This document shows, one piece after another, positions 1-12,390 of a stretch of DNA of 64,000 nt; positions within the stretch are counted from its first letter, which is position 1, and each line of letters opens with the position of its first letter. The stretch is taken from NCBI GenBank assembly GCA_003290165.1, contig QNQO01000642.1, forward strand, positions 372,001-436,000, written 5' to 3'. The translations under genes and the position numbers were made by a program. Below the pieces are notes generated by a model, which did not search any database, had not been told where the DNA came from, and saw only the letters and a list, made by a program, of their open reading frames with translations. This DNA is from Berberis thunbergii. Its lineage: Eukaryota; Streptophyta; Magnoliopsida; Ranunculales; Berberidaceae.

Positions 1-37
1 TGACACTCTCTAGTAGACCTTCTTACCTGAGGCTCTA

Positions 38-2318
38 CTACTTCTTGCTAAAGGGTTGTTTTTCTTGCTTAGTTTCATCTGTTTGTACATGATCATCACC
101 AACAACTTCATTTTCAGGCATATGATCACCTACTATATCATCTGGCATCTCTCCCCCATTTTCAACATGTGACGAATGAGGATGAAGTGGGCTAAGATCC
201 GGTACCTCACTTTCTGTCTGCTTGGGCTTCTCAACTTTCTCAAAATCTGCAATGGTATGATCTTCATAAAAGACCACATCTCTACTTCTAACAATCTTCT
301 TATTCTCAGGGTCCCACAATTTGTATCCAAACTGTGCATTTCCATAGCCAATGAAAATACATGAAATTGTCTTTTCATCAAGCTTTAATCACCCAAACAC
401 TTTCAGATGAGAGTATGAAATATCTTTACCTCTCCACACTCTTTTTTGAATATCACCATCCAAAAGAACTGAACGAGACCTGTTGATGAGATAACAAACA
501 ATACAAGCAGTTTCAGCCCAAAACACATCCGACAACCTAACCATGTGAAGCATGCATTTCTATAATAGTCTGATTAATTCTCTCTACCACTCCATTATCT
601 TGTGGAGTGTGGGGAACTATCATCTCGTGCCATATACCATGTTCATCACAATAAGCTTTAAATTCTTTTGATGTGTACTCACCCCGTTATCACTACGGAG
701 ACACTTCAAAAGTCTACATGTTTCTCTTTCAACCTTGGCATGAAACTACTGGAATGGAAAACCTGGTCTTTAGATCTGATGAAATAAATCCACACCTTTT
801 TTGATGAATCATCAATAAATGTCAAGAAATATCTACTACCACCAAGAGAATTTACTTCAATTGGACCACAAACATCAGTGTAAACCAAATCTAACAAACC
901 AGTTTTTCCTTTTGATGATCTATGAAATGAAACTTTATGATGCTTACCAAATAAACAATGATCACAAGGGTTAGGAGAGGCACCTTTTAAGGAGGGAATC
1001 AATTTCTTCTTTGCTAAGAGCTGCATACCTTTCTCACTCATGTGTGCAAGCTGCCTGTACCATAGGTTCAGAGAAGTATCATTTCAGTTGCATACAAACC
1101 ACCCTTACACAGCTTCACCCGAGTCTTGTATAAGGTGCAACATGCTTTGCCTTTTGCCACAACAAGTGAACTTTTGGTAAGCTTCCAAGCACCATTACCA
1201 AAGTAATTCATGTATCCTTGTTTATCCAAAGCAAGTCCAAAAATCATATTTAGGCGAAGATCCGGAATATGACGTACATCTTTCAAAGTCAAAGTGCATC
1301 CCATATTAGTTTTGATACATACATCACCCACTCCCACAATCTTGGAGAAACAAGTATTACACATCTTCATACTGCCAAAGTCTCCTACTCTGTAAGTAGT
1401 AAAGTAGTCTTTCCTTGGAGTAGCGTGAAAAGATGCACCAGTGTCAACAATCCATTCGTTCCCTTCACTTGCGATATGCAAACATTCACCTTCGTCACAC
1501 AAAAGAACCACAGGTTCATCTGAAACAGCAGCTGTAGCATATGTACTATCACTTTTCTTTACTTTTTTCTCTTTCAAATCATTTATGTAACGAAAACAAT
1601 ATCTTCCCTTGTGACCTAGTTTACCACAATAATGACACTTAAACCTTTTATCATTTGACTTTGATCCCCCTATTGACTTATCACGGTTTTTATCATAACC
1701 ATGATATATCCTATTTTTATTTCTCCCCCTGTTTTCAATTACAAGCGTTTGGGATTGATTAGTACCTACATGTTTCCTTCTGGTATCTTCATTGAGTAAA
1801 CTACTCGTAACCAACTCCATGGTAAGCAGCCCATTTGGTGCTGAATTACTAACATACACCACCAACGTTTCCCAACTATGTATTAACGAGCTGAGAAGTA
1901 ACAATGCTTGCATTTCATCATCTAACAATATCTTCATGTTTGACAATTGATTCACTATAGTTTCCTCATTCAAGTGCTCAGCAATAGAATTTCCTTTCTT
2001 GAATTTCATATTCACCAGCTTTCTAATCAAGAAGGCCTTGTTCACATCGGTTTTCTTTCATACAAATTCTGAAGTTAGTCCAAAGAGAATGAACAGACGT
2101 CTCAGCGAACACATGGTGAAATACTGTATCATTTAGCCATTGTCTAATATGGCCAATGACTTTTCTATTTAATCTTCAGACATATCCTTTGGTTTGGCAT
2201 TATCCCCTTCAATTGGGGCATATAAATCGTTGCAATATAAAATATCTTCCATCTTTGCTTTCCATATCACATAATTAGAGCTATTAAGGCTAATCATCCT
2301 TTTGTTGTTATTTTTCAT
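38..2318 (-). pseudogene. Copia gag-protease-integrase remnant
   Basis: A gag-like start at 2318 gives MKNNNKRMISLNSSNYVIWK and then hits an in-frame stop near 2178; the frame resumes in the 1068-2045 block. That block holds a CCHC zinc knuckle (CHYCGKLGHKGRYC) and the aspartic protease motif WIVDTGASFHATP. The 706-1041 block holds the integrase zinc-binding end and core start (HCLFGKHHKVSF, YTDVCGPI, FIDDSS). From about 1 to 700 come PQDNG-type integrase sequence and the acidic linker before reverse transcriptase. Several frame changes separate the blocks, so no functional polyprotein can be made. Confidence 0.8.
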
Positions 2319-2352
2319 GTCAATTCCAAACACTAACAATTTCCCAACAATT

Positions 2353-2364
2353 GCTCTGATACCA
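2353..2364 (-). promoter_or_regulatory. Primer binding site, initiator Met tRNA
   Basis: The minus strand reads TGGTATCAGAGC, the standard plant retrotransposon primer site complementary to the 3' end of initiator methionine tRNA. It lies just inside the LTR. Confidence 0.85.
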
Positions 2365-2370
2365 CTTTAT

Positions 2371-2945
2371 TGGAGAAAACAAAGCAAACAACTACAAATA
2401 AATTCTAACAATGAAAACAAATTAATATCGCCAAACAAATATTCAATGCAAGCAAATAATCAATGCAAAATAAAGGACACCAAGATATACGTGGAAAACC
2501 CTTCAAGGTGAAGGGTAAAAAATCACGGGGCAAATCCAATCAATCCACTAATCAATAAAAGAAGTACAATGTTCTTCTCAAGCATTTTGCACAAGGCTTG
2601 AGGAATACAAGGAGCAATAAAAGGGTTACCTCACAAGAGCTTCAAACAACTCCCAATCAAAAGAAGAATACATCGAAACAAACGACACCAAAATCCGACA
2701 AGAAACGGATTCAAAACACACTTGTGAGTCTTCAATCAAACCCCAACAATCAACTCCTCATTCCCTTCTTTCTTCTCTCACAATGGAGACACGCGCACGC
2801 AGCCGTCACACAAAACAAAAACGCAGGTCTGTCCTTTTTTTTTTTTTTCTTTCTCTTCTAATATTTATAAACATCAATAGTAACCCTAGTTACTATTTTA
2901 AATTCAGGGCCTGGTCCACCCTAATAGGCTGGACCCAACCCAACA
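2371..2945 (-). repeat. 5' LTR of the minus-strand Copia element
   Basis: In element orientation the LTR starts TGTTGGGTTGGGTCC at 2945 and ends near TCTCCA at 2371, directly ahead of a six-base spacer and the primer site. The end is inferred from TG..CA termini and primer-site position, because the partner LTR is not visible. Confidence 0.6.
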
Positions 2946-2956
2946 AATTGCTCTAT

Positions 2957-3937
2957 AGAGGCCTCTCAGTGGATGGAGAACTGTCGTGTTGTGGATTCAT
3001 GTTGGTGTCTCAGTGTAGGTGTTGCGCTTTGCCTAATGTTGAGTCCTTAAAACATTTATTCATTGACGATATGTTGGCTAAGAAGGTCTAGGAACACTTA
3101 GAACTGATTTTTGATGTGCATTTCAGGAGACCTACATAAATCCCTATGCTACTCTTGGTTTGGTTTCGAATAGCTAATGGTGTTTTGCAGGTGGGTGTTT
3201 TGCATCTAATGACGCCTTTGTTCTTGATGTGGGAGATTTGGAAGCAACAACGCAAAGGAGTCTTTGAAAATGCAAGTCCTAACACAAGTCTTGTTATCTT
3301 GGCGGTTAGGAGATGGTTGCGATTAGTCAGTGGTAGTTTCATGCCAAAACAGGGGAGTGAAACAGGGGGTTGCTGTGGTCGCTTGGGCTGAACATTGCAA
3401 CTGTTCCCAGCAGGAAAAGTAGATTGGTTCACTGGGAGTTTCCCCCGTATGGTTTTGTTGCTTTGAACATTGATGGTTCATCCAATAAATGGTAAGCGAC
3501 GTGGGGAGTTATCATTCGTGATGAAATTGGAGTTTGCCTGGCAACGCGTCAAGTGGTTTTTGTTGAAATACCCAATAACCGAGCTGAATTGCTTGCATTG
3601 TTGGAGGGAGTTCGTATGTGTGATCAGATGATATCAAAGAGGTAACGGTGCAAAACAATTCTGCTTTAGTTAGGGGATGGTTCTACGAGGAGTTCAAAAT
3701 CACTTGGTTCTTTAAGAATATTTGAAGGGAGATTCGTGGTCGGGTTAGAGGGAAGGAGGTGTTATGTACTCATGTTTAGCGAGTCAATGCAGTGGTTGAT
3801 GCTTTGGCGAGTAAGGCTTAGAGAGAAGGGATTTTGAGATCTTTTGAGGCATCTAATCTTCCAATAAGAACTATGGAGTTGGCAAGGTTGGATAAAATTC
3901 AGACGGCTTACATTAGAGAATGCCGGGTAAAGTCGTA
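2957..3937 (+). pseudogene. LINE (non-LTR retrotransposon) ORF2 3' end: zf-RVT and RNase H
   Basis: The first part resembles the zinc-binding region after plant LINE reverse transcriptase (CRCCALPNVESLKHLFIDD, a C-x2-C then ES..HLF pattern). After several frame changes, 3445-3640 reads like an RNase H domain (ALNIDGSSNKW, then GVIIRDEIGVCLATRQ and NNRAELLALLEGV, keeping the first Asp and a Glu). The end reads VNAVVDALASKA, the usual last helix of this domain. Multiple stops show it is long dead. The Copia LTR ends 11 bases upstream. Confidence 0.7.
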
Positions 3938-4025
3938 ATGTACCTATGAATTGTTTATAATCTTTTGACAAGTGATAAAGGATGGCATCCAAAGATTGCC
4001 CCTCCATACCGGAGGTTTAAATAAA

Positions 4026-4052
4026 ATATATATATATATATATATATATATA
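4026..4052. repeat. (TA)n microsatellite
   Basis: An uninterrupted run of about 13 TA units. Confidence 0.95.
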
Positions 4053-7000
4053 ATCCACTTCAGTTCAGAATTTCAGTTTCTGCTGCTCACACATTACTTG
4101 AAAACTCGATCAATATATTTAAAATATATAAGTGATTCAAACATACAGATATTCCAGCATTGTGCTATACATCTAAGTGATTCAAACCTGATATGTGACA
4201 AACATTCTGGTTTATTCAGATATATAAAGCATCATCGGCAATAATTAATATTTATGATGAATATTGCGAAACGGTCAACATCCTAAAGTTATGTCTCAAA
4301 GAATAACCGTGTCTCCCAAATTTGTTCCTAAAATTTAATTTTTATTGTTTTCATTACAGGGCGCTAAAAAAGTGCCACTCTCATTAGTGTGAGCCAAACC
4401 CACCATGCTTAGTTTGAGAAAGTTAATACAAAGGCTAAAAAGGGACAATATATATATACTTGAGATCCTACTTTGTTTTGGGATTCAGGGTCTAGCCCTA
4501 AACTACTTAATCTATTTTGTTGCGGATTAGGGTGTCCCATTCCAGATGCTCTAACCATGAATTCGCTAGGGCACTGAGAGCGCTGTCTTTTCACGAAAAT
4601 AAGGGAACAACGGAGTCACTTGTGCCACGCCTACTTAAACTTGAGGGAGACTTGATGTGTAATATTGGTGACTGCTGACTCAGTTGGGTCCCAGGCCACC
4701 ATTGGTGCTCTTAAGCGTGCTACGTATACTCTTCTTTAATAGAAAAAAAAAAAAATTCAAGTAGGGCCTCTGAAACCATTTAGCCTAATAACAATGAAAC
4801 CAAGAAATTATCAACTAAGGATATTTGTTCAAAAGTGAAACATTGATCTTTTATAACCAACTTGAATTAGATAGAAAGAGAGCTTTGTATCTATGTTTCT
4901 ATCCATCTTTTTCAATTCAATCAAGATACAACTCACTTTTCCTCTCATTCATTCTACACTATCATCATCATTTTAGGTACCTCCTAGTCCCTAGTCCTAG
5001 TTCCACTTACAAAAATAAAAGGGGAAGAGATGGGGAATCTTCAAATCTTGAAATCATGAGAGGTTCATGTAAAAGCTTTTTCTAGTAAAAGTTTTAGATT
5101 ACAAATGTAGTTGGTAGAGTTCCCTTTTTCCTAATGAGATTGCAGGTCTGAGTTTCCTCCTCTAGTGGATGTGGTGTGCTTAGTTGAAGGAAAATAAATT
5201 TCTCATTTTAAGAACAATAAAATTAGAAATATAAATAATTAATTCAGGTGTTTGGCTGTAAACTGGCGGGCATGAATTTATTATATATGAAAATATTGTT
5301 TAGGCCAAACCTGGCCCTGAACTATAATACAAAAATGTTGTTTCAATCCAACAACCAAATACAACATTATGTTGTGTAAGCCACTTGTTAACAGTTCAAT
5401 ACCCACATTAACATGGAGAATGTTAAGTGGACACCTACATGCAGCGGTGGAGCCAGGATATTGGCTGAGGGGGAAAGGGGGACAAAACAAAAAGATTTAT
5501 TATTATTATTGTTATTTGAACAACAGTATTTTACTACTACTTATAGTAAATCATCATCTAATGTAGTAAACAATAAATATTACAACAGTAATAAGTATCT
5601 GAGAGTTATTATTAGCAAAATCAAAATGGTGATGTTCATCTTCTTGGATATGAATACTAGCTACATCCAATGTCACAAATCAAGAATCAAACTACACCGT
5701 CAATATTAGTAACAATGCCAATTTGACAAATGGAGAAAAATTATATATATTTTCTTTGAATTATGGATTAGGTAATTGATGTTCACATAATTATTACATA
5801 ATATACCTTCTAATTTATATTTGTTAGTGTTTCAAATAGTGTATTTTAGTTTAATTATTTTATTTTTGTAGGATTTGAAATTTAAATGACAAAAGTGCAT
5901 TAGTGTGGCGAATTTGAAAATTCATAGGCAAATTGACGAAGTGGAGCGGGAGACACCCAAGCCAAAAATTTATAAAAAGAACCAAAGAAAAAAATAAAGG
6001 ATATTAGTTTTGAATTTTGGCGAAACAAATAAGTGATACGGATGAACATAACCAAACTCACCTTTCCTTTTATTAAAACATAATCGACCCCTTTTGTTTA
6101 TGGGTTTCTAATTGTATTTGGGGGAGATCCACCAACAGGGAGGAGGATTTTAAGGAGAAACCAAGGAATTGTTTTTGGTTTTGAATTGGGTTGCCAATAA
6201 GGATTTGTTTTCTTTTAACCACAAGGGACAACACATAGGAAGAGGGTGTTGTCTTCCTTTCAACACAAGGACGGTAGCAAGTACATATAAGAGAAAAAAA
6301 AAAGCAAATATCGCAAGAGGGGAACGCAATAGAGGGTGCGCAAAACAATGTCCAGCAGACAACCAAAACGCAGGGCAACAAGCAGCCAAGACGCAAGACA
6401 TAACAACAGAGAGTGCGCAGGACGTTGTCCAGCGACAGTAGAGTGTGTTACACAACAAGAGAAGAACGCATGACAGTAGGGAGATAACACAACAACAATC
6501 GAAACGAAGCAACCAGAAGGTGCAGGACGCAATACAACAGCAGTGGAGATGTTGTCCAGCAGTGGAGACGACGTTGTCCAGTAGGGTATGCATTGCTAAT
6601 CCACTACGCGTTGCCATGTAGATGAAGCTCCACACCGTTGTTGCTGTTATCACCCTCACCATGTGTTACTAAACTCCACACAAGGCGAAGAGGTGAACTT
6701 CTAGATGTAATACACTTAATTGGTATTTGATTCGTTTTATGCTTTTACGATGAATAATGGTGTTTATGATTTTCACTTTTATTTAATGTAGGAGTTTATG
6801 TTATTTTAGTGACAAAGATTTCATCAACTTCTTCGTAGATTATTATTCTGGTGATTGTATTTTTCTTCTCCATATAAGTTTAGTAACGTTTTTCTTATGT
6901 GTTGAATTTTAAAGATCAATTGATTCTGGTAGGTTAGTTATATGTGATAGTCTTTTATTACGTTATTGTATCCGGATATATCATAAATTTAAGATATCAT

Positions 7001-7070
7001 ATATGACCAACCTTTGTGCTTTCTAGAAAAAGTGAAACCTAAAATCCATTTACATTAGAATATATTGGTG
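4053..7070. other. Intergenic, no supported gene
   Basis: No reading frame here shows a recognisable domain. An A-run lies near 4741-4755. At 5440 the string CAGCGGTGGAGCCAGG resembles a hAT terminus, but no matching second end or TSD was found. The 170-residue minus-strand frame at 6150-6662 is Cys/Leu-rich low-complexity translation and is not believed to be a gene. Confidence 0.6.
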
Positions 7071-7079
7071 CATTAAAGA

Positions 7080-7365
7080 CTATTTTTCCGATTCTGTTGT
7101 TTGGGATGTGAAACAGGTAATTGAGTTATCATAGAGAATCAATACTAGTTGGCGCGTGAAATCTAGGGGGATTCTTGAAACCTTGTGATTTTTCTAAACT
7201 TAATTTTTATTAAACTAAATTTAATTTCATATTTTAAAATTGCTAGAATTTCTTAAATTTAGATTCGCGTAGTTCTTCTTCCTTGACTTTGTTTTGTAGA
7301 TCACATTTTCCGTGGGATTGGCACCTCAATTTTTACTGCAATTGACCGTGTGTACTGTTTGGACG
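7080..7365 (+). repeat. Possible degenerate gypsy LTR 3' part
   Basis: The stretch with CTAGGGGGATTCTTGAAACC and, later, CGTGGGATTGGCACCTC and ACAATTGACCGTG-like sequence resembles the downstream half of plant Athila-like LTRs. No partner LTR or primer site was found, so this rests on family resemblance only. Confidence 0.3.
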
Positions 7366-7868
7366 TAATCAGTAATATAAGTTGAAACTTTACGAAATTA
7401 TAATCTCAATATGAATGTAGTTTAGCATGAAAAAAATGTTTTTAAAGTTATCACACACATACATGCAAAAGAATATTACAATAAAAATAGCTCTCAAGTA
7501 TTAAAAATAACTCTTAGCTAGTTTAATAAAACGTTTCATAAGAAATACATGCCAGAATGTTCTTGTGAGAGAATATATGCCAATAAGAAATACAAATATT
7601 TTAAAAACAAATAAGTTTTGAAAACTCGAGATAAAATCATTGAATGAGGAAGCAACAACACATCCTTTGGTAATTTTTTAAACCATATCCGAAGAGAACG
7701 AAGCATTCACATATATCGAACCAAAACTATGCGCCAACAAGAGCTACTTCACAAAGCATCACACCGGTAAAGAAAAAATATTCACTTTGATGAAGTTTAA
7801 GATTGAAGTTACACTTGTGGCAAAATGTTTCTTTCGATATTGGATTGTGGAAACAAAGTTCCAAGTAG

Positions 7869-8008
7869 GTTTTTTTTTTTTACAACTTTTTATTTATTTA
7901 TTTATACCTTAACCCCTCCCACCCCAAATGTTGCCGGTTGAGTTCGATCCTGTGAACCAGTGATACCATCCGTTAGTGTTCAATCACTGAGCCATCATAC
8001 CTTTGACA
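7869..8008 (-). mobile_element. tRNA-derived SINE with poly(A) tail
   Basis: The minus strand starts GGTATGATGGCTCAGTGATTG, where GGCTCAGTGATT resembles a pol III A box. About 35 bases on, GGATCGAACTC resembles a B box. It ends in AT-rich sequence and an A-run (T-run at about 7870-7881 on the plus strand). It is flanked by 12-bp direct repeats, AGTTCCAAGTAG (7857-7868) and AGTTTCAAGTAG (8009-8020), with one mismatch. Length of about 140 bp fits plant SINEs. The family is not identified. Confidence 0.7.
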
Positions 8009-8117
8009 AGTTTCAAGTAGTTAAACATCTAAGTTGTCTATATGGAAGGGACCACCAACACACGTGATGATGGTGAACACTGATGGCTCTTATAATGAAA
8101 ATCAAGGTAGTTTTGAG

Positions 8118-9231
8118 CAGGGCAGATCCACTAAGGGGCCAGGAGGGCAGCTGCCACCCCTCAACTTTCTTAATGTTTTTAGTAAATACTTTGCCTTTAA
8201 AAAATAAATATAAGTATAATATAATATAATATAATAATTATTCATTTAATTATTTATACATGCCTTTGTTGGTAGAATTGTCTGAAGTTTATTATTTTTA
8301 GTAAACGACCCAAGTTCGATACTCTTCGAGCTTGCCTAAATTTATTTTATTTTATTTTCATTGCAACTTTATTAGTAGTTGCAAATATTAAAAAAATTGT
8401 TTAGTTTAATAAAAACTTATTTTTGGTCATCTTGGAGCGTATAATTTCTTATAGCGATTGATAATTACTATCTGTCATTGTGACTTGCCCCCTACTTTTT
8501 ATTTTCAATTTATATGTAATTGCAAACATTAAAAAATGAATTGTTTATTCACAAGTGGTATAAAACCTCCAAAAAAAATATTTGAAATTAAAATGTAAAA
8601 TAATAACTATATAATTCAATGAAAATATATACCATTTGCCAACTCATATAAAATTTGAGGCTCCTATGAATTTTTTTATGTTTTATTTTTATTTTTATGA
8701 AATTGTTGTAGGATCTTATTATGTTTACAAATATGAGATTTTTTTAAACTTCAACTAGATATTTATCATAATTATTTTGTTATTTTAGTTATATATTCTA
8801 GTTATTATGCTCATTTGCCCTTACTAAGGTTATCGATATTGTGACCTTATTTTGGCTTAAATTTGGATTACACTGAATTTAATTTGGTATATGCAATGCA
8901 GTTTTGATAGTTTGTATTTTCTTTATTAGTTACTAGCTCACTAGATACTTATCATAATTATTTTTTTTATTTTAGTTATATATTCTAGTTATTATGCTCA
9001 TTTGCCTTTACTAAGGTTATTGATATTGTGACTTTATTTTGACTTAAATTTGGATTACACTGGATTTAATTTGGTATATACAATGCAGTTTTGATAGTTG
9101 TATTTTCTTTATTAGTTACTAGCTCGGGCAGGGAAATTTTTTTTTGCTTCGCCCTTGATAACTACTATTATCAACTAATAATTATTTTTCATTTCGCTCC
9201 TCCTCTGACTAAAATCATGGGCCCGCCACTG
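8118..9231. mobile_element. Non-autonomous hAT-like element, 1.1 kb
   Basis: It starts CAGGGCAGATCCAC and ends GGGCCCGCCACTG, imperfect inverted ends of the CAGGGGCGGA type seen in hAT elements. A perfect 8-bp duplication GTTTTGAG lies at 8110-8117 and 9232-9239, the length expected for hAT. No transposase is encoded. The interior is AT-rich and contains a 186-bp tandem duplication. Confidence 0.82.
8754..9125. repeat. 186-bp tandem duplication inside the hAT element
   Basis: Units 8754-8939 and 8940-9125 both run from ACTAGATA to TTACTAGCTC and differ at only a few positions and short indels. Confidence 0.9.
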
Positions 9232-9309
9232 GTTTTGAGGCAATCAAAGATGGTGTTGGAAAATTTAATTGTGTGTGCGCTGAGTCCCTCCCTCCTCTGT
9301 CTTCAGTGG

Positions 9310-9756
9310 TTATAAAAAAAAAAAAAAATTGAAGTCATACGATGTTATCACGACTTAGGAATTTTGTTCCTAAGGTTGAAAGAATTGGGCATGTTCTCAT
9401 TGATAACTTCCTAGGAATTTGTTAACACTTGTGAAGTTTTACTTCAAATGCACGTTGGTAGAGATATGAAAACAATAAATATTATTTTATAAGTATGATG
9501 TTGATATTGTGAAAAAAAAAGCTAGGATGAAGTTGGATTTGTTATGGATCGCCTTACTGCTTCTTTTTTTTGGCAATTGGAATCGTTAGCAGTGGGAATC
9601 TGATTAGGACTGAGATTTTTTAAAATAAGAATTAGGATCTTAACCAAAATTAAATATGACTGAGATGGACAAAATCAATTAACAATTCTCACCCGCCATC
9701 GCCTCGACTGATCAAATCCAACGGAATATTCAAAGTAGAAAAATAACTCTTAGATA
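9310..9756. other. No gene seen
   Basis: AT-rich sequence without a supported coding region. It is the left flank of the TAT-like element. Confidence 0.6.
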
Positions 9757-9761
9757 CAATC

Positions 9762-10318
9762 TGATGAAACATCAAATAACGTGGCACAAGTCAATTCTAA
9801 TACGGAGAGGCCCTAGTGCGATCTCAAGCAGGCCCAAATATGGTTCAGTCCAGCCTAGTCACTGTTCAGCCCGTAAGTTAGGTGCCTAAGCCCAGACTAC
9901 TTGGGCCTATTATGTTGCGAATCTTGGAGTTTGGCCCATAACAATAAGGCTCGAACACAGACATCTGAGCTATCACGAGCCTTGGATCTACTTACACAGC
10001 TCTCGACCAAATAAGTATTTGGTCCCAAACAAAGCCAAGTGTAGAACAAAACTCAGTCATGAACGGGTAAGATCTTGTGCAGGATCTCCTCATTCCATCA
10101 CGCCTCAAAAGTAGAATCAACGAAGGAGTTAAATACTCGCAACATAAGGTGGACAAAGGGGATGAGAAAGGTACGCACTTACAATCTAATTTACAATCCA
10201 CATTTGTCCCTATTCAGACACCTGACTTTAACATCAGAGTGTCTTCGGCCACCACAACAGTGGTCCTCGATTAACTACTATTCATTTTTGCATATCAGAA
10301 ATTGACAAGGACGCATCA
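9762..10318 (+). repeat. 5' LTR of the TAT-like element
   Basis: Starts TGATGAAACATCAA and ends GGACGCATCA. It matches 16939-17524 along its length, including CTAATACGGAGAGGCCC, GGCTCGAACACAGAC and AAGGAGTTAAATACTCGC. Confidence 0.9.
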
Positions 10319-10319
10319 A

Positions 10320-10338
10320 TTTGGCACCGTTTATGGGA
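10320..10338 (+). promoter_or_regulatory. Primer binding site region
   Basis: TTGGCACCGTTTATGGGAA directly follows the 5' LTR. It resembles the TTGGCGCCGTTTGTGGGAA-type sites of plant gypsy elements, with changes. Confidence 0.65.
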
Positions 10339-10402
10339 AATAACAACAAGTTTTCCTTAAAACAATGACACAAGCTTTTTTGAACTAGTAGAGTCTTCAA
10401 AC

Positions 10403-11870
10403 ATGGTCACCAACACCAGATTCCGAGCTAACAATAACGAGCCAGAAAATACTCCGGCTAGGGAAGCCCCACCGCCAGGCCGAGTTGATCCAATCGAGGA
10501 AGAATAATCGTTGCAAGGCTCAGCCATCGAAGCAACCACAACTGACCCCCACATAAATAAGATACTACTCCATGAATCATCTTACGCGAGTGGTGGAAAG
10601 GCTTATCCAGAATCAATATTCACCATAAGAGAATGGCGAAAATCCGGGGAAGAGCAAAGGGTTGGCCAGCAGAGCAAAGGCTTATCAAGAAGACACCGAA
10701 GAACATGTCTATGAAAATGTTAACTTCCTCGGCGAAGAGCAAAGGGTTGGCCAACAGAGAAACCCGAGGAACGAAGAAGGCAATGGGAACCACACCTCAA
10801 AGGCAGACATGACCGTAGTCTAGAACCCACTTCGGTTGAAAGCGATCAATCTAGACATCTTATATGATCTTACTATCCCTCCATTCTCGGAGGAGATCAT
10901 GAGTGTGCCCTTGCCAAAGAAGTTCGTCCCTAAAGTTCGAGTTCTATGATGGGACATCCGATCCATTGGATTTCCTGTGCCATTACCACTATGAGATGAC
11001 ACTGAAGAAAAGTTTAGAAGTTATTCTGTGCAGGACTACCAACCTAAAAAAGGTTGCACTGACTTGATTCCACAATCTTCAACAAAGATCCATCGATTTA
11101 TTTCAAGTCTTGGCAAAGGCATTCATCACCCAGTTTGAAGGGAACCAGAGAATCACGAAGGACCTCCACTATCTGCTTATCCTCAAGTAAAAGCATGGAG
11201 AGACCCCCATGGAGTATGTCACTCGCTTCAATGGCGAGATGACTCTGATTGATAGTTGCAGCGACGACATATCTGTTACTGCCTTCGCTTTCGACCTTTG
11301 GGGAGGCCAGTTTTACAAGTTTCTCACCCTTAAGGAGATGCTAGCGGCCAATAAAAGAGGCGAGAATGAGACCAAGCAATCCCTCAAGACCCGAGACCGA
11401 GAAGAAGAAAAGAGTCGTGATGAGGAAGATAGATCCAATAGAGGGCAAAATGATAGCAGGTTGAGTCTGACAAGGTCACCAATTACGTCAATACCAGGTA
11501 CCCCAACTACACCTCTCTCAATGACAGTCTGTCCAAAGTCTTCTTCGCCATGAAGAACTGGTAAGACCTAAAGTGGCCCACAAAGCTCAAGAGTGACCCG
11601 TCAAGGTGTGATAAGAACAAATACCGCTCTTACCACAAAGACCACAATCACATTAATCAGGACTACAAAAGTGTCAAAAATGAGATTGAATATTGGGTAC
11701 AAAAGGGGAGGCTCGAGGAATGCTCGAGTCCTAATGAAAAACATCCCCTAGGAAAGGAAAATGAAGAGCTTGCACTAGAGGTAGAGGAGAAAATTGCGGA
11801 TGTTATGTACATCCTATACAATGAATATGATGAGACAAAACAGTCAAATCGGTTAAGAACAAAACAGTCC
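10403..11870 (+). pseudogene. TAT-like gag remnant
   Basis: An ATG at 10403 gives MVTNTRFRANNNEPENTPAR, a typical start, but an in-frame stop follows near 10506. The gag core lies at about 10840-11350 over several frames: the PPFSEEIMSVPLPKKF-like start, YDGTSDPLDFLCHY, AKAFITQFEG and TPMEYVTRFNGEM. Downstream, KNKYRSYHKDHNHINQDY occupies the place of the zinc-knuckle-like region, followed by EIEYWVQKGRLEE. Frameshifts and stops make it non-functional. Confidence 0.75.
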
Positions 11871-11929
11871 GAGAATTGTGGACATGTTTCCATCATGGAG
11901 ATTGTCCTATCCAGCATGCCTGAATAGAG

Positions 11930-12390
11930 CATTCGACCCCAGATCTGGCATTCACAGAGCAAGGCGAGCAAGGGGTCCACTCCGCGCACAATGATGCCAT
12001 GGTTTATCACTATCAGGATAATAAAGTGGGGTGTGAAGAGGTCACTGGTGGATACAGGGAGCTTAGCCAATGTCCTGTTCGTGGAGGCATTCCGCAGAAT
12101 GTGGCTAAGGGAAGAAGAGCTGAAGTCGCACAAGAAGGCCATGATCGACTTCAGTGGCGCGCGGAGTTACCAAGTCAGGTTCCCCGTGGTAGCAAGGGAG
12201 ACGAACCTAATAAGGATCTAATGACATAGTTCATTGTCGTAGACTCCCCTATCTGCATACAATGTGATCCTGGGTAGGCCCAGGCTCCACCCAATGGAAG
12301 CGATGTCTTCACTCGGCATCAATGCACCAAGTACCTCGCTAATAACAAGGCATGGACTATCATGAGAGATCAATCAACCTTAAGAGAATG
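11930..12390 (+). pseudogene. TAT-like aspartic protease remnant
   Basis: The frame 11991-12221 carries KRSLVDTGSLANVLFVEAF, the aspartic protease active-site region (DTG), followed by FSGARSYQVRFPVVA. A frameshift then leads to FIVVDSP and a GRPRLHPMEA-type motif near 12270, the usual end of this domain in TAT/Ogre elements. No reverse transcriptase sequence follows. Confidence 0.72.

Larger units (their letters stand above)
1..2945 (-). mobile_element. Ty1-copia retrotransposon, 5' half (window-truncated)
   Basis: Reading on the minus strand the order is LTR (2371-2945), Met-tRNA primer site, gag, zinc knuckle, protease and the start of integrase. The reverse transcriptase half and the 3' LTR lie beyond position 1. 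Gag is interrupted by stops and frameshifts, so the copy is dead. The order protease-integrase before reverse transcriptase and the integrase motifs mark it as Ty1-copia, similar to Tnt1-type elements. The TSD cannot be checked because the other end is outside the window. Confidence 0.85.
8050..9300 (+). pseudogene. LINE RNase H remnant split by a hAT insertion
   Basis: Removing 8118-9231 and one TSD copy joins MVNTDGSYNENQ to GSFEAIKDGVGKFNCVCAES. NTDGS is the usual start of the RNase H domain in plant LINE ORF2, and the spacing to the D-G-V-G turn fits. Sequence after about 9300 no longer reads through. The remnant predates the hAT insertion. Confidence 0.5.

Noticed and set aside
5440..5470. 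hAT-like terminus CAGCGGTGGAGCCAGG
   Set aside because: No matching inverted end or 8-bp TSD found downstream.
6150..6662. 170-residue minus-strand open frame, Cys- and Leu-rich
   Set aside because: Low-complexity composition, no domain, overlapping open frames on both strands and no conserved context.
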